The notes under the pieces were generated by a model. The model was not told the DNA's origin. It saw only the letters and a program-made list of their open reading frames with translations, and made no database searches. This document shows positions 8,615-13,220 of a stretch of 13,220 nt of DNA, piece after piece (the stretch's first letter is position 1; each line of letters opens with the position of its first letter). This DNA is from Clostridium sp. CAG:167. GTDB taxonomy: Bacteria; Bacillota; Clostridia; Lachnospirales; Lachnospiraceae. A program made the translations under genes and the position numbers. The stretch spans positions 1-13,220 of the forward strand of contig HF998276.1 of the NCBI GenBank assembly GCA_000433735.1, in the 5' to 3' direction.

Positions 8615-8645
8615 GGAAAATGTTTCAGTTAATGAAACATTTTTC
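8615..8645 (+). terminator. AU-rich hairpin, possible weak terminator or attenuator between transferase copies 1 and 2
   Basis: AAAATGTTTCA (8617-8627) and TGAAACATTTT (8633-8643) form a perfect 11-bp inverted repeat around a 5-nt loop, extendable by G-U and G-C pairs to 8615/8645. It lies 10 nt after the copy 1 stop codon. The right arm ends in a short T run followed by CTATTATG, so the classic GC-rich stem and long U-tract are only partly met. The A-run on the left and T-run on the right would allow weak bidirectional function. It may reduce, rather than block, transcription into copy 2. Confidence 0.55.
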
Positions 8646-8696
8646 TATTATGTAAGTGTTAGGTGAAAAAAACATCTGGCAGCAGGAGGAAAAGAA

Positions 8697-10856
8697 GTGA
8701 AAAAAATAAGCGTGATCATTCCCTACAAGGATGAGGCAAAATATATAAAGGACTGCGTGAGTACCATACCGGAAAGTGCAGAAATAGAGATCCTTTTGGT
8801 GGCAGATGGCGGGAAAGAGACTGTACCTCAGTGGGTTTTTGAGGACCAGAGGATTTCCGTGATTCTCCCAGAAGAAGGAAAAGGGGGCGTGGCAGCCTGC
8901 CGGAATCTGGGAATCCAAAAAGCCCGGGGAGAGTATGTGTACTTTCTGGATGCGGATGATTATGTAGCAGAACCGGCGCTGTCAGCTTTGATGGAGGCGG
9001 CAGGAGAGGAAAGACTTCTTCTTACCGGACCGGTGGCATACAGCTGGTACAGCCCCATCAATTATACCCCTGATAGGATCCAGTGGGAAAATGAAGAACT
9101 GGTTCAGGAGGAAAAAGAAGCTTATCCTATGACGGAAAAAGACTGGGAAAAACGGTTTGCTACCCTGATCAGTGCCAGACATATGATGATAAAACGGTCT
9201 TTCTTGCTGGAAAACCAGATTTGTTTTTCAGAGGATGAGATATGGCACACTGATGTTGGTTTTATGATGGAAGTGCTGTCCGGGGCTTATGAAAAAAGTT
9301 ATATGGTGCCACAGGCTTTATATGTGTCCAGATACCGCAATGACCCGGTACATTTTCCGTCTCTGACACAGCAGGAGAACAAAGAAAGTGTGCAGGACTA
9401 CAAGGTGCAGTATGAGGCGGGAAAAAAGGCAGCAGGAAATATCCCAGTCTTACAGGAAATCCTGCATCACACCCTGATCCACTATGTGTCGGGGCATTTC
9501 CACCATATCCTCACTCTGGAGGAAGTAAAGAACTTTGCCCCTCTTTTGCAGGAAATACCGGACTTTTCCGAAAAAATAGATACCTATTCGTTTTGGAAGA
9601 AAAAGACATTAAAGGCCATCCGCAAAAACAAGGCAGGACTGGCACTCCGCTTTGACCAGATGAACACATTGATGGTAAAAAAGCAGGGGCGTTTTGGAAG
9701 CAAGGTGCAGTGGTACCGGATCCCGGAACATTTTATATTCAAGAAACTGCCGGTTAAGAAAAACTGGATTTTGTTTGAGAGTTTTTTTGGCAAAAGTTAT
9801 TCGGACAGTCCCAAGTATCTGTATGAATACCTTCAGAATACTTACGGAGATGAGTACCGTTATATCTGGATCCTTAACGGCAAGTCGGAGAGCCTGGAAA
9901 AAACAGGAAAGCATACGGTATGTAAAATGAACAGCCTCCGTTATATGTATTATACAGCCCGCTGCGGCTACCGTATTTTTAATGTGCGGCAGGCAGGCTG
10001 GTGTAAAAAAAGACCGGGAGTTGTATTTTTGGAAACCTGGCACGGAACCCCGTTGAAAAAACTGGCCTTTGACCTGGATGATCTTTTTTCCACCAACCAG
10101 CGTCTGAAACAGGTCTTTTATGAACAGGGAAAAGAATGGGATTATCTGACTTCCGCAAACCCGTTTTCTACCGAGACATTTTCCCGGTGCTTTGGAGTGG
10201 AAAAAGAAAAAATCCTGGAATACGGTTATCCGAGAAACGATATTTTATATGCAGAGAACAAGGATGAGATTGCAGTACAGGTGAAGAAAGAACTGGGGAT
10301 CCCGGAGGGAAAAAGAGTGATCCTGTATGCGCCGACCTGGCGTGACAATCAGATGTACCGCCGGGGCGAGTACAAATTTACCCTGGCCATGGATCTGGAC
10401 CGGATGCAGAAGGAATTTGGAGCAGACAGCGTGATCCTTCTGCGGACCCATTATTACATTGCGGATATGCTGGATTTTTCCCAGTATGAGGGATTTGTGT
10501 TTAATGCCAGCCAGTATGAAGATGTGTCGAGGCTGTATCTTGCATCAGATCTTTGCATTACGGATTATTCTTCTGTATTTTTTGACTATGCAAACTTAAA
10601 GAGACCTCTTTTATTCTTTGCCTATGATTACGATGCATATGCTGATGAGATCCGCGGACTGTATATCGACATGGAAAAAGAACTGCCGGGTCCGATTCTT
10701 CGCACCAATGAGGAATTAGTTCACGCCCTGCATCATATGGATGAAATAGAAGAACAATATAAACAGCGTTATGCAGAATTTTACGACCGTTTCTGTTGTG
10801 TAGATGACGGCCATGCCTGCCAGCGCACGGTAAACACCATGTTTAAGAAGGAGTAG
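8697..10856 (+). CDS. Bifunctional GT2 glycosyltransferase / CDP-glycerol glycerophosphotransferase (copy 2)
   Basis: This 719-residue protein has the same architecture as copy 1 and is roughly half identical to it by eye across the C-terminal domain. The GT-A domain opens KKISVIIPYKDE and carries DADD at 85-88 in the metal site. The TagF-type domain starts near residue 350 (KNWILFESFFGKSYSDSPKY) and has ETWHGTPLKK with H449, GYPRNDILY, ILYAPTWRD, RTHYY with H585, and TDYSSVFFDY (D623). The start is GTG 8697, with AGGAGGA 6 nt upstream. The acidic insert of copy 1 is missing, and the segment between the two domains is more divergent than either end, suggesting a different acceptor or sugar donor. 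It lies 92 nt after copy 1, behind the hairpin, and its stop touches the start region of copy 3. A role in teichoic-acid-like polymer or capsule assembly is a family inference. Confidence 0.9.
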   Translation: MKKISVIIPYKDEAKYIKDCVSTIPESAEIEILLVADGGKETVPQWVFEDQRISVILPEEGKGGVAACRNLGIQKARGEYVYFLDADDYVAEPALSALMEAAGEERLLLTGPVAYSWYSPINYTPDRIQWENEELVQEEKEAYPMTEKDWEKRFATLISARHMMIKRSFLLENQICFSEDEIWHTDVGFMMEVLSGAYEKSYMVPQALYVSRYRNDPVHFPSLTQQENKESVQDYKVQYEAGKKAAGNIPVLQEILHHTLIHYVSGHFHHILTLEEVKNFAPLLQEIPDFSEKIDTYSFWKKKTLKAIRKNKAGLALRFDQMNTLMVKKQGRFGSKVQWYRIPEHFIFKKLPVKKNWILFESFFGKSYSDSPKYLYEYLQNTYGDEYRYIWILNGKSESLEKTGKHTVCKMNSLRYMYYTARCGYRIFNVRQAGWCKKRPGVVFLETWHGTPLKKLAFDLDDLFSTNQRLKQVFYEQGKEWDYLTSANPFSTETFSRCFGVEKEKILEYGYPRNDILYAENKDEIAVQVKKELGIPEGKRVILYAPTWRDNQMYRRGEYKFTLAMDLDRMQKEFGADSVILLRTHYYIADMLDFSQYEGFVFNASQYEDVSRLYLASDLCITDYSSVFFDYANLKRPLLFFAYDYDAYADEIRGLYIDMEKELPGPILRTNEELVHALHHMDEIEEQYKQRYAEFYDRFCCVDDGHACQRTVNTMFKKE

Positions 10857-10861
10857 TGATC

Positions 10862-12076
10862 TTGGAGAGAAAACTGTACAAGCTGGTAAAAAAACTGGCC
10901 ATTTTATACTATCGTTTTTTGTGCCTTGTTCTGCCGGTTAATCAAAAAAGAGTTGTGTTTGACTCAAGCCTTGGAAAGAGTTACGCCGGCAATCCAAAGT
11001 ACATCTACGAATATCTGGTGGCCAATGGCTATGATATCAAGTGGGACTGTATCTGGTTTTATGAAAAAGACAAATACAATATACCCGGCATGAGCCGTCA
11101 GGTCCAGTACGGAAGAATGAGGTACCTGTATTATATGGCTACAGCCAAGATCTGGGTGTTTGACAACAGGCAGCCGGAGTTTCTGATCCGCCGCAAAGAT
11201 ACTTATTATATCCAGACCTGGCATGGCACGCCGTTAAAAAAACTGGCGCTGGACATGGAAGATGTATTTATGGTAGGAGAAACAGATATCAACGAATACA
11301 AGAAACATTTTGCCAAAAATGTCCAGACCTGGGATTACCTTATATCCCAGAACGCGTTTTCCAGCGAGACCTTTGCCAGGGCCTTTGATTTCCACAAAAA
11401 GATGCTGGAGATCGGTTATCCGAGAAATGATATTTTGTTCCGGGATAACAACGAAGAGGCCATTAAACGGCACAAAAAGATGCTGGGACTGCCGGCGGAT
11501 AAGAAGATCATTCTGTATGCGCCTACCTGGCGTGATGATGAGTTCTCGGAAGACGATAAGTATGAGTTCCGGCCGAAGATTTCTTTTGAAAAACTGCAGG
11601 AGGAACTGGGGGACGAATACATCATGATCGTTAAGTACCACTATCTCATTATGGATGCGGTGGACTGGACGCCTTACGAGGGATTTGTGTACCACTTTGA
11701 CCAGAGCCGCGATATTGCGGAACTGTTTTTGGTGGCAGATCTTTTGGTTACAGATTATTCGTCGGTTATGTTTGATTACAGCATCCTGAAGCGGCCTATG
11801 TTCTTTTTTGCTTATGATTTTTACAAGTATAAAAATGAACTGAGAGGATTTTATTTCAGTTACCGGAAAGAAATGCCGGGGCCGATCTCTTCTACTACGG
11901 AGGAATTGATCCGGGATATCAGAGAGTACGATGGCTCTTTGTATGAAGAGAAATATGAGAATTTCTGCCGCCGCTACAACGGCGTAGATGATGGAAGTGC
12001 TTCCGGACAGGTGGCGACACTGATGGATCTTCTGATTCCGGCACCGTGTCCGAATGTATATTATGAAAATGAATAG
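10862..12076 (+). CDS. CDP-glycerol glycerophosphotransferase family protein, TagB/TagF-type domain only (copy 3)
   Basis: This stand-alone transferase of about 404 residues lacks the N-terminal GT2 domain of the two upstream copies. A basic, hydrophobic N-terminus (about residues 1-30) could be an amphipathic membrane-association segment. The catalytic domain then follows the paralogues: SYAGNPKYIYEYL, QTWHGTPLKKLALD with H121, EIGYPRNDILF, ILYAPTWRDDEF, VKYHYLI with H260, and TDYSSVMFDYS (D298). The usual Arg before the second histidine is replaced by Lys (K-Y-H-Y instead of R-T-H-Y). For the start I prefer TTG 10862, because AAGGAG (10848-10853) is 8 nt upstream; GTG 10856, overlapping the previous stop, is only about 2 nt from that site. 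The near-overlap implies translational coupling with copy 2. It may act as a primase or as a polymerase for glycerol-phosphate units; which one cannot be told from sequence. Confidence 0.88.
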   Translation: MERKLYKLVKKLAILYYRFLCLVLPVNQKRVVFDSSLGKSYAGNPKYIYEYLVANGYDIKWDCIWFYEKDKYNIPGMSRQVQYGRMRYLYYMATAKIWVFDNRQPEFLIRRKDTYYIQTWHGTPLKKLALDMEDVFMVGETDINEYKKHFAKNVQTWDYLISQNAFSSETFARAFDFHKKMLEIGYPRNDILFRDNNEEAIKRHKKMLGLPADKKIILYAPTWRDDEFSEDDKYEFRPKISFEKLQEELGDEYIMIVKYHYLIMDAVDWTPYEGFVYHFDQSRDIAELFLVADLLVTDYSSVMFDYSILKRPMFFFAYDFYKYKNELRGFYFSYRKEMPGPISSTTEELIRDIREYDGSLYEEKYENFCRRYNGVDDGSASGQVATLMDLLIPAPCPNVYYENE

Positions 12077-12090
12077 ATGGAGGGACTAAG

Positions 12091-12567
12091 ATGGAGCAGA
12101 TCGCAAGTTTTACAGTAAATCATATGAGACTTTTGCCGGGGATTTATGTCAGCAGAAAAGACAGTACCGGACAGGATGTGGTGACTACATATGACATCCG
12201 TATGACCAGACCCAATTTCGAGCCTGTTATGAATACGGCAGAGATACACACCATAGAACATCTGGGTGCTACTTTTTTGAGAAATCATGAAGAATGGGGA
12301 GACCGTATCGTGTACTTTGGTCCTATGGGCTGCCGTACCGGATTTTATCTTATTGTGGCCGGAGACTACGATTCAGAGGATATTCTGCCGCTGATGAGAG
12401 AGATGTTCGAGTTTATACGAAACTATGAAGGAGAAGTACCGGGTGCCGCACCGGAGTGCTGTGGCAATTATCTGGATCTGAACCTTCCGATGGCAAAATA
12501 TCTGGCAGATAAATACCTGGATCAGGTACTGACCGGGATCACACAGGATCGATTAAAATATTCATAA
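12091..12567 (+). CDS. luxS: S-ribosylhomocysteine lyase, autoinducer-2 synthase
   Basis: This cytoplasmic metalloenzyme cleaves S-ribosylhomocysteine to homocysteine and 4,5-dihydroxy-2,3-pentanedione, the AI-2 precursor, in the activated methyl cycle. The 158 residues match family length. The metal ligands are visible as HTIEH (H53 and H57) and the cysteine of the C-G-N-Y motif (C124, preceded by an extra C123). The catalytic cysteine is in GCRTGFY (C81). The N-terminal strand FTVNHMRLLPGIYVSR and the RMTRPN substrate-pocket region are typical. ATG 12091 has GGAGGG 6 nt upstream. It lies 14 nt after transferase copy 3 in the same direction, so it is probably transcribed with the envelope genes. 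No pfs/mtnN, methionine gene or SAM riboswitch is seen nearby. Confidence 0.97.
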   Translation: MEQIASFTVNHMRLLPGIYVSRKDSTGQDVVTTYDIRMTRPNFEPVMNTAEIHTIEHLGATFLRNHEEWGDRIVYFGPMGCRTGFYLIVAGDYDSEDILPLMREMFEFIRNYEGEVPGAAPECCGNYLDLNLPMAKYLADKYLDQVLTGITQDRLKYS

Positions 12568-12635
12568 GAACCTTGTCTTTTGCATAGATTGTTAAAAAAC
12601 AAAGACATCTGGTAAGGGGCAGGAGGTTTGCAGAA

Positions 12636-12896
12636 ATGATAGAATGGGATAGCCGTATGCAGAATAACCACAGTGTAAAGGTTTTGAAAGCGGCTATCCC
12701 ATTTTTGGACGTTGAGGTAGGGCAGGACATTGATATGGCAGGTCTTTTAAATGCCGTCCGTCCTTTTCTGGATAACCAGGATGCCAAATTCGCCGATATG
12801 GTACTGCAGATCGTCCAGTGGAAAGATATGCTGCAGATGGTCCAGATGATGCAGCAGATGGCCCAGAGCGAGATGGAACAGGAGAACTATGAATAA
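12636..12896 (+). CDS. Small hypothetical protein, Met/Gln-rich C-terminus
   Basis: I do not recognise this 86-residue protein. It has no signal peptide or membrane helix. It opens MIEWDSRMQNNHSVKVLKAAIPFLD, and the centre (about 30-60) looks helical and acidic. The last 25 residues are a low-complexity helix rich in methionine and glutamine (around LQMVQMMQQMAQ). It is supported as real by AGGAGG at 12621-12626 about 9 nt before ATG 12636, by an open frame filling the space, and by an 8-nt overlap with the next gene. It follows luxS by 68 nt. No function is proposed. Confidence 0.72.
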   Translation: MIEWDSRMQNNHSVKVLKAAIPFLDVEVGQDIDMAGLLNAVRPFLDNQDAKFADMVLQIVQWKDMLQMVQMMQQMAQSEMEQENYE

Positions 12897-13164
12897 TTCT
12901 GTATTTGAGCAATATGAAATTTTTAAGAAGATGGATCCGGTGAAGATCCAGGTCATGAAAGAACTGGCAGAGCAGATGGAAGGAAAGGCTTTGAAAGATG
13001 CGGCACCGGTCATTATGGCGGCCAGTAACAAACTAAAACAGCAGGGCAAATCCTTTACGCCGGAAGAGACGGCACTGCTTCTGGAGATTTTGACAAAAGA
13101 TATGACACCTCAGGAAAAAGCGAAGGTGGAAATGATGAAGAGCATGATGCGAAAAAAAAGATAG
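12889..13164 (+). CDS. Small hypothetical helical protein, coupled to the preceding gene
   Basis: I do not recognise this 91-residue soluble, lysine- and methionine-rich protein. It looks almost entirely helical, with a conserved-looking centre (KALKDAAPVIMAASNKLKQQG, about residues 34-54), a short SFTPEE turn, and a basic tail ending MRKKR. No signal peptide or membrane helix is present. The ATG at 12889 lies inside the end of the upstream gene, whose stop is at 12894-12896; this stop-start overlap with GGAG just upstream points to translational coupling and perhaps a joint complex. No function is proposed. Confidence 0.72.
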   Translation: MNNSVFEQYEIFKKMDPVKIQVMKELAEQMEGKALKDAAPVIMAASNKLKQQGKSFTPEETALLLEILTKDMTPQEKAKVEMMKSMMRKKR

Positions 13165-13190
13165 AACTGTTATCATGAATATGGTAAAAT
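13162..13190 (+). promoter_or_regulatory. Possible extended -10 promoter for a gene beyond the window
   Basis: TAAAAT at 13185-13190 preceded by TGG (13182-13184) resembles an extended -10 element. TAGAAC at 13162-13167 sits 17 nt upstream but matches only three of six -35 bases. It overlaps the stop codon of the last small gene. No start codon with a ribosome site is visible before the window ends at 13220, so the target gene is unknown. Confidence 0.35.
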
Positions 13191-13220
13191 ACCTATTAAC
13201 TACGCAGAATGCGGAATTTA

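Noticed and set aside
8623..8651. Internal promoter (TATTAT at 8646-8651) for transferase copy 2
   Set aside because: The -10 is acceptable, but the hexamer 17 nt upstream (TTTCAG) matches the -35 consensus at only two positions and overlaps the hairpin.
8671..8690. Similarity between leaders before copy 2 and before the small gene at 12636 (both ACATCTGG then GCAGGAGG)
   Set aside because: The match is short, with different spacing, and half of it is the ribosome binding site; chance is likely, so it is not called a regulatory repeat.
12571..12610. Inverted repeat TGTCTTT / AAAGACA after luxS as a terminator
   Set aside because: Only 7 AU-rich pairs around a loop of about 20 nt, and no T-tract follows the right arm; not enough to call a terminator.

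Overview
The window looks like a chromosomal segment of a low-to-mid GC Gram-positive of class Clostridia, most likely a gut Lachnospiraceae. Four things suggest this: strong AGGAGG-type ribosome binding sites, a secreted YkuD transpeptidase carrying Big_2-type Ig-like repeats, fused GT2/CDP-glycerol glycerophosphotransferases, and the style of the LeuS and LuxS proteins. This placement is inference from protein flavour. There is no rRNA or other direct marker, and I see no mobile element, tRNA or CRISPR array.

Layout. The left end (1-1467, minus strand) is the N-terminal half of a Ca2+/Mn2+-type P-type ATPase that runs off the window. Divergently, after a 97-nt gap, comes a small six-helix membrane protein of the YtaF/MntP (DUF204) family. 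A near-consensus sigma-A promoter (TTGACA, 17 nt, TATCAT) at 2108-2136 then starts a run of same-strand genes: a secreted L,D-transpeptidase with Ig-like repeats, leucyl-tRNA synthetase (leuS), three consecutive glycerophosphotransferase-family genes, luxS, and two small overlapping genes of unknown function. Gaps are short or absent (33 nt between the transpeptidase and leuS, about 23 nt or an overlap before the first transferase, overlapping or nearly so before the third, 14 nt before luxS). Read-through along the whole block is therefore plausible. The exceptions are a 92-nt gap with an AU-rich hairpin between the first and second transferases and a 68-nt gap after luxS.

How the genes may fit together. 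The three transferases share a C-terminal TagB/TagF-type domain (PF04464 family). The first two also carry an N-terminal GT-A (GT2) glycosyltransferase domain, and the third has only the TagF-type domain. They look like products of local duplication and probably build a glycerol-phosphate- or related polyol-phosphate-containing surface polymer. The window holds no tagD, tagO or export gene to fix the substrate. With the L,D-transpeptidase they give the block a cell-envelope theme. leuS and luxS are housekeeping or metabolic genes embedded in it. The most unusual content is the tandem transferase trio, including its consistent use of non-AUG starts, and the unexplained gene pair after luxS.
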